DNA of 64,000 nucleotides from contig MNCI01037673.1 in assembly GCA_015680685.1 (NCBI GenBank), forward strand, positions 1,071,911 to 1,135,910, written 5' to 3'. Positions 23,331 through 35,680 of this stretch are shown piece after piece (the stretch's first letter is position 1; every line of letters begins with the position of its first letter). This stretch comes from Gnetum montanum (taxonomy: Eukaryota; Streptophyta; Gnetopsida; Gnetales; Gnetaceae). A program made the position numbers and the translations under genes. The notes below the pieces were generated by a model. The model had not been told where the DNA came from. It saw only the letters and a list, made by a program, of their open reading frames with translations, and did no database searches.

Positions 23331-25479
23331 GGGTAAATATTGTTAAAAAAAGTTTTAGGTTTTAACCCTTTCTATGGCTCAAAAACAAAAAAATCTTAAG
23401 AACTACTTAAATAGTTTGCAAGGTTATATGATACTTTTTAATGAGGGCATGGTTGAAGTATAATTTTAAGCCTTGAATTATCATCATCATCATGTTGTTG
23501 CCTTTATCCCATTAACATGGGTTGATCTGTTTAGGTAAGGAGAGATTTGACAATGCTTTTACATCATAACTTGAATGTATGGAAGAGGGGGATGTCAAAA
23601 CTATAATGTTTTTAACAATATTTACACCCCTAGGCATATAGTCAAATTAGAACTTTATAGTTCAACATTGCTCCCTAGCATTGCCCACCATCAAACCCAT
23701 ACATTGAAATTTCTAAATCATAGTCTAAATCCAAGTTTACAATTGTCTTTGACATACCCATTTGGGATTGAACTTATGTCTTCTAAACCATAAGCTAAAT
23801 GCTCTTGATTTGGAAACTTCATGTTAGGGATTTAATTCTAGGGGGTAATACTAAGTTATAAAGTACTAATTGGACAATATGTCTTGGGCATGAATATTGT
23901 TTATAAAATGGTTCACTTCCAACACCCCTTAAGCTACATGTTCTAACAAAGTAAATAATGCCTTACTAACTAAACCTTGGAACCTAAAAGACAAGTTTTA
24001 TTCTTAGGAGAATTGCTAATTACAATTAATGAAATATATTTAAAAAATCATCATCAAATACTTATATACCCTTAATGGTTCAACCCATATTGATGTTTAT
24101 ACTAAAGAAAGGTATTAATGAGAGGTCACTCAACTAGTTACTTCATTGTCTAACAAGTATTTGTAGGCAAGATGATGTTAGTTCAAATTATTCTTAAGAC
24201 ATTGTTATATTCCTTTATAATTCTTTTGAAGTTTCATTTTGGCTATATGTCTTGGATGTACTTATAGTTAAATTGTTTCAACTTTTGACATTACACTACA
24301 CTAGAGAAAGTTGCCAATGAGAGGAGGTTTAAGTATATCTATATTAGAATTAGGAAGTGTCAAATCCAAAAAAAATGAATAATAATATTTAAAAAATTCA
24401 AAGTACATCAAATCATCAAAGAGAGAGTCTAAAGAAAAAGCCCAATGGTTTTGGGAATGCTTTTTCAAGTTTTCATCCTTATAACCAATCTTGAAAAACC
24501 TCTCCTATAGGGTAGAAAAAGGATCAGACCTTGCCCTTATTCAAAAGTGCCCCCACATGTTTTCACTTCTTACTAAAGGGTTTTTTATAAAAAGAAGCAA
24601 AAAACTCTTTCCAAAGAAAAAAGGAATACATTAATCAAAGAAAAAAAGAAAAATAGTAACAAAATTTGAAAGTTTCCCATCCTAGAGCCTTCAAAACAAA
24701 AAGAAATTAATACTATAGAAAACAAAATAGTTGTTCATCTTTCACTCGTAGCTTTTTTGTTTGAAGCTGTAGCTAAAAAGCGACATCTTTAAGAATTTGA
24801 TAGTTGACACCTAAAGAGAGGTCATAGTTATAGTCTTGTATCTATATTAGAATTATTTTTGAGTTACAATGAGAGGGGTGCCAACTAGAGGTAGCAATAA
24901 AAATGTTTGATGAAATACCAACTTTTGTTGAAAATGAAGAACCAATAGAAAATAATTGTCCATCATAATTTATCTTACATCAAGAATCTTTGTCATTAGC
25001 ATTAACCTTACAGTTAACAAGGTTTTAATCTTTGTCCATCATTAATTGAAAATGATTAGAATCCTTGTAAGCACAAGTTTTAAGTTTTAATCTTTGAGTT
25101 GATAGTATTCTTTTGAACAAGGAAAGGTTTTTTTTATGAGCTATAGTGTTTAGACTAATGAATACTTCATGTAGGAAAGATATTCACAAAAGTTTCTATC
25201 TCTTTGGTTTCTTTATTGCCATTTGATTATTCTTGTCATTAGGAACTTGATTTTTTGTATATTTAGCTTTAGATTGTTTTTTTCCATCCATAAACTACAA
25301 CATGTTTTTTCTTTTTCTCAATAGCTTCAATGTCTAATGAATCATTAGTTGATTGAGATATTGTAGATGCTATGTCATAGATGCTACATCACATCTGCGT
25401 TGTAGCATCCCTATCGATGCATCTTAGTTGGCTACTACGTCGTAGATGCTATGTCATATGGTTTTACAAAAAAGTCAAT
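23331..25479. repeat. Dispersed repeat (copy 1) and gene-free AT-rich DNA
   Basis: From about 23870 to 25340 this DNA matches about 53270-54340 in the same orientation and order. Shared blocks include ccaacacccc..aagc.acatg, aatgccttactaactaaacc, agagagtctaaagaaaaagc and gggttttt.ataaa. It includes a tRNA-like block (about 24115-24200, GAGGTCACTCAACTAG ... TTAGTTCAAATTA). It contains no open coding sequence of a known family. The second copy is shorter by several internal deletions. Confidence 0.6.
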
Positions 25480-26314
25480 TTTTGCTCCACTACAATATCG
25501 TATATCTGTTGCAATATCACATATCCGATATCAAAGCACATGCTACATTATCGAATATGTGATATCACAGGATGCATGTTTGCCTATAAATACAACACTT
25601 AGGCGCATGATCCAAATAAGTTTCATTCCATCCTTAGGTAGATTCTTGTAGTTTTGTTTCATAGTTTTAATGATAGAGTGAATGCCTGTAGTGTGGTGTT
25701 GAGAAGTTGTATGGAATCTTTATTCGAGTGAAGTGTACTTGGGCACAACTCATGTTCGAAAATAAAGATTAAGATTGCTTTTCATCATTGCAGCATCCAC
25801 TTAGTTTTAACTATTTTACTTAGCATAGTTTTTACTGCATCATTTACATTTCCAAATATTTTACTTTACTTGTTCATTAGTAAAGCGAAATGAGTATGAT
25901 TGGTTTTGAGCATTTAACTGTAATCATTTGGTAATCCCAATAGTGTTATTACTTGGTAATCCCAGTAATAGTTACATGAGCCCAAGATGTGTATGGTAAG
26001 CTAAGACCAAATGCTCATTGTTAGAGGCTAGAATAGATTTACATGACCACCATTACTTAGATTTAGATTGTTATTCTTAACTTTCATCATGTTCGCAACT
26101 AGGAGTATTAAAGGCCAAACAACATCAATTATCATATGCCTCACTTTGGACTAAACCATACGTGATAGAACTACCACTAGTCCAAGTGGAAAGAGAGCAT
26201 CCTATAATCAATGCATAATAATCTAAATTGCACAACTAGTCCCATCCATGGAATTTGACTAAATTATGCATGAATGCTTGTGATTCATATGGTTGGGCAT
26301 AGGAGGTACCCACT
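25480..26314 (+). mobile_element. Truncated LTR of the GATATC family
   Basis: Shows the LTR order of the left element in older form: a GATATC-rich U3 (25490-25570, now mostly without CpG), TATA box tataaata at 25585-25592, tctttattcgag near 25720, aataaagat near 25762, then repeated ttggtaatcccagtaat and an end reading ggtacccact. The last few bases (catca) are missing because the LTR at 26315 begins there. The left end is not sharp. Confidence 0.7.
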
Positions 26315-27245
26315 TGATGAAGCATCAAAAGTGTCATGTCGACGGGCCCCCATTGACACGGCCTCATCAACAGGCTCCCATCAATGGGCCTCCATCGATG
26401 GGGCCATGTCAACGTAGCATTTGCTATGTTAACTAGGGCCTTGTTGATGTAGCCCTAGAGTAAACACTATAAATATGAGCTCCCAGCCGTGTTTATGGGC
26501 ATCAGATTCATAGTAGTAGTCAAACTCTTGCAGTTTTTACATTTGAAAGTTAGAATATTTTCCCGAGTGGCCCTAGCAGAAGTCATTGAGTGTACAGATC
26601 TTTATTTGAGCATTATTGTACCTAAGCATGATAGTGTGTACGATAATAAAGATGAGCTTCTTGATAAACCTTGTAGCATTTTGGATAGTTTAGATATTTA
26701 TTCATGCATTTACTACTTTTAGTTATTTAATTAATGTTTTCTAGTAATTAAGCTAATTAAGCAAGATAAACTAGATAGATTAAATGCATAAGTATGATTG
26801 CTTTGAGTGTAACATGTATTTGCTTGGTAATCCCAGTAGCATTAGTGCTTGGTGCACCTAGCAGCATAGCACTTTATAACACAGCAATGAATACATGGGT
26901 TCAGGATGTGTACGAAAAGTGAGACTGAATGCTTATGTTAGGATTAGTCAAAGATCAGTTAGTTAGTTAGATTAAATTAGTTATTAAATCACTTCATCTC
27001 TCTCTCTTTAAGCACTAGAACTATAAAACATAAAAACTATAAAAATCATATGCCTCAATTACACTTAACCATACCATGTGCATCACAAGTATAATTGGGA
27101 AGATAATGAACGACCTTAAAGTATGGTTCACTACCTAAAAGACTAGTGTACCATAAACAATAGAGTCCACGAAATTTGACTAGATCGTGTGTGAATGCTT
27201 TGTATTCATATGGTTGGATATAGGGGTACCTTCAGCCGCTCATCA
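26315..27245 (+). mobile_element. 5' LTR (931 bp) of Athila-like element A
   Basis: Begins TGATGAAGCATC and ends CTCATCA; directly followed by T and a tRNA-Asp-type primer site. TATA (tataaata) near 26468, a signal like aataaagatgagc near 26643, and (ct)n near 27000. U3 contains iterated TCGA-centred G/C blocks (gtcgacggg, atcgatgggg). Same length as the LTR at 38783. Confidence 0.88.
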
Positions 27246-27246
27246 T

Positions 27247-27264
27247 TGGCACTGTTGCTGGGGA
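27247..27264 (+). promoter_or_regulatory. Primer binding site, tRNA-Asp type
   Basis: tggcactgttgctgggga, one base after the LTR end, matches the complement of the plant tRNA-Asp 3' end (TGGCGCCGTTGCCGGGGA) at 15 of 18 positions. The differences are one G-to-A and two C-to-T. Confidence 0.8.
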
Positions 27265-27459
27265 CTCTGTTTGTTGAAATGTGTGCTATCTAGGACTAGT
27301 GAAAATTATTAGTATTGTTGGATGAACTCTAGGTCAATATTACTCCTACATGACATATAAAAATGAAGCACATTGATTATTTTATTTGTTGCAAAATTTC
27401 TTCTTCTCATAGGTGCGAAGATGTTAAACTGTCAGTTCCATAGGAGTGCAAAGTGGTAT

Positions 27460-29670
27460 ATACTCATGTTGATGAGTATGTACTAGACTTCACCTTCATC
27501 CTACACCAGGATGAGCAACTGCAATGGCATGATATGGAAGGAAACATTGTATTACCCCCGATCGCTCTATGCCCAGGATGCTATTTCAAACCCTTAAGAA
27601 GTTAGGCATATCGGATATTAAAGAGGAATATACTATGAATAGTTATGACACTTGGGACTACCATCCCACTCAAACACAACGTAAGTGAGATTGACACCAA
27701 GAGTAGCACCATGAGTTTACTAAGGGAAAACACTTCACTAATCCTGTGTTCCTGCTAAACCAAGATGACAAAGAGGATCCTCCCTATGGGGGTTCTCAGC
27801 ATGAAGATTCTCCACCCCTTGTTATTGGTTCTAAAGGTGTGGGCCTGAATCTAAAATCCACTATTAATAAACTAGGTTTAGGAAAAAGTAGCAGTCAAGG
27901 TAGGAACTCGGGCACACCTCATGATGGCAAGGGATCTAAGGATGGTGATCATAATGAGAGAAGAGGTTGTGGTGGATACCGTAGTGGTGGTGGCAATCCA
28001 CCTTCCTCTTCATCCTCTTCATTTGATTCCTCTTCATTCTCTTCATCCGATTCTGAACATTCTTCTTCATCTGCTAGTTCTAATAGAAGCCATTGTAGAC
28101 ATAATTGTGATGAAGGTGATCAATGAGATAATAATGATTGTAGAGACCACCATGAATGCAACTGTAGCTGGAACCATCATTGGCGTTATCAACACAACGA
28201 TGATGATGAACCTCTTTTGGAAACTTGAAGCATGCTTAACACTACAGAGGTAATTAAAATTCCAACTAGGCATTTGAAAGATAGTCAGATCAAGTCTTAG
28301 ACATGAATAATATTCCAAGATTTGAGGGGGATACAACTTTGATTTGTGGACACATTTACAGGCTTTTCACAATGCCTGTGCTTTGAAAAACATTGAGAAT
28401 GATTGGCAGAAACTCAAGCTCTTCCCCAGGACACTCATCAAAGAAGCTAAAAGTTGGTACTAGTCCTAGAGCTAGAATTTATTTGTAGATGGAGTACAAT
28501 GCTTAAACTATTTAATGAAAAATAACAGACATATCTAGAGTGTCTAATCTAAGAAGGTAAATCCAAGGCTAGAAACAGGCAACACATGAACCCTTGGATG
28601 TCACCATGGGCAGATATTATTCTCTTTTACACCAATGCCCTTGCCATGGTTATTCTCAGAGGGAACAACTCCACCATAACATAGATGGGCTCTAAGCAGA
28701 AACTAGAAGAACTCTTGGGGTTTATGCCCAAGGAAGATTGTCTGAATTAAGAGCTCATCAAATCCAAAGGTTGATAGATTAGGTAGCAAAAGAAGAAGAA
28801 GAGTTATGAAAAAGGGAAAGTGCAAAAGAGTATAATAAGGATCCTTTCATCTGGAAAAGGGAGGTTTGATTTTGTGATGAGGAGAAGTCACCACTTGACA
28901 AAGTGGTGAACAGGAAAACCTTGCCTATTCAAAAATATGTTTCTAACATTTTGGCAAAGGTTGATAAATTATGAGACTCTTTGGATGAAAATTTCCAAAC
29001 TAGTATGAAAATTGTTGAAGCATCCAAAGAAAAAAATAGTGATCGTGATCGCAAGAGGCAGAAAGAAGCTAAACGTGCCTACTAGAGAGGTAAGGGCAAA
29101 GTTGCTGTAGTAGAGGAAGTTATGGAGACAAACTCTAATGATGATACTGATTATGACATCTATCAATATGAACATCCTTAGGGATGTTGTCCTGTGGTGT
29201 CACAGGTATAAGAGTTTGGGGTGTACACATTGAATCCTTGACTAGCATAGAGGCAAGCACCTAGACGATTGCCTTATCCTCAAGGCAATCCAAGGTAGTT
29301 CCACCAACAATAAAAAGCTTACTACCCAAGTGGAGCTCCACCGTAACCATATGAATAATATCAATAGTGGCACCAACCACAATCATGGGGAATGTCACTG
29401 CCAAGATAGTAGTACCCTTATAGGTAACTAGATCTATATGGGTACTATGTTCAGCAACTCGTTTCTCCAAGAAGTTCTACAATCCATGCCTCATTCTAGC
29501 ATCACTATTACCCTCCAAAGTACCATCAAACTCATTCACCATTTACTAAAGGGAAGCACCCATATCCATACCACCCTCCGCATTTATCTACACACATCCC
29601 TTCACCCTCAACCCATTTACCTTTTACTCCATCCATGTAGGGGAAAATTCCTTCATAACCGCAACAATGA
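27460..29670 (+). pseudogene. gag of element A (broken)
   Basis: An open stretch at 27746-28126 encodes a low-complexity Gly/Ser-rich piece (GGYRSGGGN then a long Ser run). After a frame break, the capsid-like core reads NNIPRFEGDTTL and, in another frame, AFHNACALKNIENDWQKL (about 28290-28420), typical of plant retrotransposon gag. A Tyr/Pro/Gln-rich tail follows (29200-29670). The homologous Ser-rich and core blocks are also found at 39850-40600 in element B. Many stops and frameshifts; no CCHC zinc knuckle was recognised. Confidence 0.65.
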
Positions 29671-29676
29671 AATGCT

Positions 29677-32600
29677 ATGAGGGTTGTACATTCACAATTA
29701 GCTTTACAGCTGAGTGGTTTAGATAATCAATCTAGGAAACAACCCTTTTTCCAACCTAATAGTCCTCCCAAATCCTCACAACCTAATGTGGTTGGTCACC
29801 CTGCATCTCCAACAATTTCATCCTCTACATTAAATACATTCAAGAATCCTTCAAACAAAATGCCACCTCAGATTTGCACTATGATGTTAACTCATGCTAT
29901 TTTTGATTGGATCAAGGTTGGCAACCTTCCCACGAAAAGATCTAACCCAATAAGTCCTCTTATTTACTTGCAAATCACTAGACATGAGCCATGCAAGGCT
30001 CTTCTTGATTCTGGTTCTGATGTCAATCTCATCTCTCATGACATGTACAAGGCTTGGAACCTACCACCTCTCAAGAAGAGTAACATCTATTTAAAATTGG
30101 CAAACCAATCAATCACTGTCCCTTTAAGATTAGTGGAGGACATTGTGACCACATTTTGTGGGTGGTCCTATCCTATTGATTTTCTGGTGATCAAGGTTGA
30201 GAATTGCAAAGGTGACTTTCCATCATAATGGAAAGGGCATGGTTAAGTACGGTTGATGCATGAATGGGTATATGGAACCTCTCCTTGGAAATCTCCAAAG
30301 AGAATGAATTTGGAAAGCTAAAGAAGAAGCATATTCCATGCATCGTGTATAATGATAATGGGTGCAAGTGCATGCAAAACATCTGGTCTATTAAGAGTAC
30401 ATACATTAAAGCATGCACTCAGTGTGCACAAGAAATAGATATTCAAAAGTGCCTATACACAACAACCATAAAATAGGAAGACATCTAGTGGTTGACAGCT
30501 GACTCTGATAGTAGCACATTATGCATGGAACCAACTAAGAGCCTAACCTGTGCCTATGTTGAAGATATGGATGAACTTGAGCAGGTTCATCACCAACTCT
30601 CTAATGATGAAAATGATGATACTTGTTGGGGAGAGTTGGAAATCCCTGATAACTTCAAGTAGGAGCCTCTAGAGTTAAAAACTCTACCAGTTGACATGGA
30701 ATATGCATTTTTTAAATAATGGAAAGCTAGTGATAATCAATGCCAAACTTGCTCCTGAACAAAAAGAAAATTTGTTGTAGGTTGTCAACAAATGGCCAAC
30801 AACCTTTACTTGGTCATATCCTGAGCTAACCAAAATTAATCCAAGGATATGCCAACATCACATTTACACTGACCCATTCATGAAGCTAAGAAGGTAACCA
30901 CAAAGGTGGTTGAATCCCAAATTGAAGTAGATCATCAAAGAGGAAATTGAACAACTCCTCAAGGTAGGGTTCATCTATCCCATTGCAGATAGTGAGTGGG
31001 TCAGCCCACTCATAATTGTGCCCAAGAAAGATGACAAGTGGCAGATCTGCATTGACTTTAGGCTATTGAATATGGGAACATTTAAAGATCATTTTCCATT
31101 ATCATTTGCAGGCCAAGTGTTGGACACTATCTTCGGGCATTGCTATTATAGCTTCTTGGATGGTTATAGTGGCTATAACCAAATTCAATTGCACTAGAAG
31201 ATCAGGCCAAGACAACATTCATAAGTCCTTGGGGGACTTTTGTATATTGTAAGATGTTGTTCAGTATGTGCAATGCCCTTGCAACATTTCAACGCTTGGT
31301 CCTTAGTATCTTCCAATAGCAGATTGGTAGTAGGGTGAAGGTCTTCATGGATGATTTCTCTACCTATGGGGCTACATCTGAGCAAGCCCTGGATTACCTT
31401 GAGCAGGTTCTGAAAAGATGTGTGGAAACAAACCTTAGGCTCAATTGGTAGAAAATCCATCTAATGGTCCAAGAGGGCATAGTACTAGGGCACCGAATTT
31501 TACAAAAAGGGATTGAGGTAGACCCTGAAAAGATAAGGGTCATCTAAGGAATTACACACCAACCAAAGATAGTTAAAGATGTGCAATCATTCCTTAGACA
31601 CATTGGCTACTACCAACAATTCATAGAGAATTTCTCTAAGATCACAAAGCCATTGGTAGAGTTTACAAAGAAAGATGCTTTGTTTATTTGGACCAAAGAA
31701 TGTGAACATGCATTCCAACAATTAAAAGATAAATTCGTAGAAACTCTAATTCTATGGGCATCAGATTGGTCTAGACCATTTCACATAATGACGAATTCAT
31801 CTAATTATGCTTTGGGTGCGGTGCTTACATAGTTGGATGATAAAAAATGTCCATACTACATCCATTGTGTGAGCCAAAGCATTGTGGGTGCATAGTTGAA
31901 TTACACCACAACAAAAAAGAATTAATGGCAATGGTGTATGCTCTTGAAAAGTTTAGGCACTATGTGCTTGGTTATAAAGTATTTATGCACATAGATCATA
32001 GTGCCATTCGTTTCCTAATGAATAATCCAATGGTGAACCCCTGTATCATACGGTGGCTCGTGATCTTGTAAGAATTCAATTTCATGATGGTAGATCAAAA
32101 AGGATCTGAGAATGTGGTCATTGACCACCTCTCTCAATTAAGGTGGGATAACAAAGAGGAGGAGAAACCACTCTCTCATCAATTTCTAGATGAACTCCTC
32201 TTTACAGGAGCAATTAATGACCAAGTTCCTATAGAAATAAAATGATATGATGACATCCTCACTTATCTTCTCACTTAGGAGATGCCATAGGGTTTGGACT
32301 TTAGGAAGAAACAACAGTTTCTTCATTAAGCAAAGTACTTCATGGAAATCAACGGACACCTTTACAAGGTGTGCGCCGATGGCTTGGTCTGTTGGTGTGT
32401 CCCTAATATAGAGCAACTACACGTTCTCTAGGATGCTCACGAAGGCCCTTGCGGAGGCCACTATGCAAGGGGATGCATGACCATAAAAATCCTAATGGCA
32501 GGATACAATTGGCCCACAATCTTCAAGGATGCCCATTAGTTTGTCTGATCTTGTGAGCACTATCAATGAGATGGTGGTATGATCGCTCGAATGGAGGGTC

Positions 32601-33510
32601 CTCAACAATGGATTCAACCATTGAAGTCCTTTGACATATGGGGCATTGACTTCATGGGTCCCATCACACCCATGTTCAATGGAAAGGCATATATCATAGT
32701 AGTCATTGATTATTGCACCAAATGGATAGAAGTAGCAGTCGTCATTGATTGTACATCATCCACTATTGCTAGATTTGTATAACAACATGTTGTAAATCGG
32801 TTTGGGATGCCACATGCACTAATTTCTAACAATGGAACTCACTGCATAGGTACCACTTTTAGAAAATTGATGCAACACTTGGAGGTTAAACATACATTAA
32901 CAAAGCCTTATCACCCCCAAGCCAACGGTCAAGTAGAGGTAATTAACAAGGAGATTACAAAGATCCTAATAAGGACCATAAGCAAATATAGGAGAGACTG
33001 GAGCACAAAACTCAACGATGTCCTATGGGCCTATCACTCAACATGGAAACTCCCTATTGGCTACTCTCCCTACAAGTTAGTGTACAGAAAACTTCCAACA
33101 CTCTTGATTCAATCCAAGATCTGTACACTCTCAATAGCTTGCAACCTAAATCTTGACCTAAGTCTAGCATAAAAAGAAAGATTAATCAACCTCAATTTGC
33201 TAGATGAGAACCGATTAGTGACCCTGTCTTTGAACGAAGTGCATAAGGCATTCAACAAACAACGACATGACTTGAGAATATGAAAAGTAAAATTCCAGCC
33301 TAGAGATAAGGTTCTCTACTGGAACACCAAACACGTACCTCAAAAAACCAAATTCTAGATATTGTGGGAAGGACCTTATTTAATTGTTGAAACCTTTCCC
33401 TTTGGGGCCATGATCATATATAGACCTAAGAGCCCAAATAAAAAGTAGTTGGTCAACATCCAACAAGTGAAGCTTTTCCATGAACCCAAGCAAGCCAGTG
33501 CAATGAATAC
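29677..33510 (+). pseudogene. pol of element A: protease, RT, RNase H, integrase (broken)
   Basis: Protease: an open 183-codon frame with ALLDSGSDVNLIS (active-site DSG) and LVEDIV...PIDFLVI. RT: WVSPLIIVPKKDDKW, CIDFRLLN, LDGYSGYNQI, and catalytic box VKVFMDDFSTYG (about 31345-31380). RNase H: LGAVLT, TTKKELMAMVYALEKFRHYV and HIDHSAIRFLMN. Integrase: HEGPCGGHYARG zinc-binding start, WGIDFMGPI (first Asp), LISNNGTHC where the second catalytic Asp is Asn, and PYHPQANGQVEV (Glu kept). By my hand reading there are about 23 in-frame stops, more than half TAG, plus at least one frameshift near 31190. Confidence 0.85.
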
Positions 33511-35680
33511 CTCAATGGATGGACAAGCACACTCAAGTTTTTGCATCTCCTCCTTCCAACTCAGTCATGGGGGAGATGGCCATTCATGCTAACCATCCAC
33601 ATGGCTCCTCAGTTTTTCATTTTTTTGTTGTTTTTTTTTTGTTTTATACATCTTTTTTTTACACTTTGTTGATTTTTACCTTTTTCTTTGGTCTTTCGTT
33701 CTATGGGTTTTCTCAATTTTTTATTTTACACCATCGTTAGTACATTTGCATCATTCTTGGATATTTTAAATTTTCTTATATATTTTACTTTGTTATGTGT
33801 GACTGTGATTTTCAAATTTTTGCTAATAAAAGTGCTTTATTACCACTGGGACACAATGGTGCTGTGGTTGCTATTAATTGTGGTTTGTGCTTCATGTTTT
33901 GTTTGCTAATGTCTAGTTTTTATTTTTGAATTTTTATACTAATGACTCAGTCATGGCTTCTTTTTCATGGAATAGGCACTGAGTCCACGACATCCATCCA
34001 TTCACAAACTCTATGGTTTTCCTTGTTTTGGAAATTTGAGGTCCCTTTCATTAAATCAAATTTTAATAAATTCATGGTCTTGGTAGTTTCCAAAATTGGG
34101 AAAGATTCAAAGGTTTGAATAGGGTGTGACTTCAAGGGGACTCGGTACTCTTTGTGCTCGTCTACTTACTTGAGTGCTTGAGTGTTTCTCATTGACTTTT
34201 TATCGTTCGATGTTCCAATAATAGGAAGTCAAATAAAGTCTTTGCATGGTGTGGTTCCCATCCAAAAAAAAAAAAACAAAAACAAAAACAAAATCAAAAT
34301 ACGAAAACAAAAGAAAAAAAACATGATGGAAATTCAAAGCACAACCCTTAGACAAATAAACATGCTACAAGCACTGGTTACAAGACTAGAAAGACATGCA
34401 CCCATGCTTGAAGGACTCTTCTAACTAAGGCTTTATCTCACTTCCTATTTCTCTTTTCTTCTCTTCTCTTTATGGAATGGTGGTTGTTTTATGGGAGCAC
34501 TCTTGTGTCTTGAGGGGGTGGATTGGTCTTGGAGTGGTGATGCAAAGTCACTAAAAGTAGTTGGTTTTGGTTTGGACCAAGGATGGATCTTCTTGAGTCA
34601 TTTTAAACATGAACTCCACAAGGGACTTCTTATGACCTTAGTTTGGAACTCCATTCCACCTTCTCTATCATCCATCTATGTTGATCATAATTCACCTCAC
34701 TATCGATGTCCATGTTCTTAATTATGTGTCTTGGTTTGACATATTTGAATTCTTAAGTAGAATATTTTGGATTTCGGTCCTTAACTTCCATCAACCATTA
34801 ATCACCTATGGGGTCCATAGACTCCTTAGGTTGAGGATATGCAAGGGCAAACAAGGCATGTGCCTACTATGGGGAGGACCCACTTGCATATCTCTTGGTT
34901 GGGTTTGTTAAGCACCTTATCCTTAGGCATTCTTGCAACTAGAATCTTTCATACACCCATCTTCTACATCACACCATGTGTTCCTTTACAAATTTTGTTC
35001 ATTAAATATGTTCTTTGTCAAAATTTTCAACTTTTAAGCTTTCAAAGATCCTCTTCAATGATTTTATCATATTCTTGGCTTTTATGGGATTCCATAGACC
35101 CCAAATAAATTCCTTATATATTCTTTTGAGATATTCAAGTTTTAAAATTTTGGCCAATGGGCCTCGTCGATGGAGAAGACTTGTATATGAGGCCCCATAT
35201 ACCAAGCCTCATCAATATAAGGCAAAAATACTATATATATGTTCAACCCCACATTGAAAATTTTACCTTTCCTCATAAATACCAAAGGAGTTTTTTAATT
35301 TTTTAAAACCCAAAACCTTCTAGAGCCCATAACTCACAAACCATTTACCCAAACCACTCTGTTCTTTGACCTTGCAGCTACTAGAGGTAAGCCCTACATA
35401 ATGGGGACCACAAATGTACCATTTTTTATAGAAGTTTTTTCATGGTTTTTTCTAACTCTCACCAAGGTTTAACTAAAAAATCAACCATCAAACACCAAAT
35501 TACAAGAGTTAAACCTTTCCAACAAGCTTCAGTGATAATTATAATTAATAATTAATAAAATAATTAATTTGCCATCGTCTAACCTTAGCCAAAGTGTAAC
35601 TAACAAACTAACAAGAAAAGGTATTCAAAAATTTAAAGTTACACATTATATCTACTAATCCATGGATGTGTTGTGCAGCA
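33511..35680 (+). other. Noncoding spacer of element A between integrase and ORF3
   Basis: Strongly T-rich at 33610-33790 and A-rich at 34262-34322. Only short open frames, none with a recognisable family. Near 35155-35245 there is a short block resembling the LTR U3 (cctcgtcgatgga, aggccccatata) followed by a TATA-like atactatatatatg, about 430 bp before the third ORF. Confidence 0.5.

Noticed and set aside
27921-28253. 110-codon frame rich in Met, Ile and Val
   Set aside because: It overlaps the Ser/Gly-rich gag frame in another phase; the composition is what a shifted Ser/Asp-rich coding sequence gives.
34182-34424. Lys-rich 80-codon frame
   Set aside because: It is a translated A-rich low-complexity tract inside the noncoding spacer of element A.
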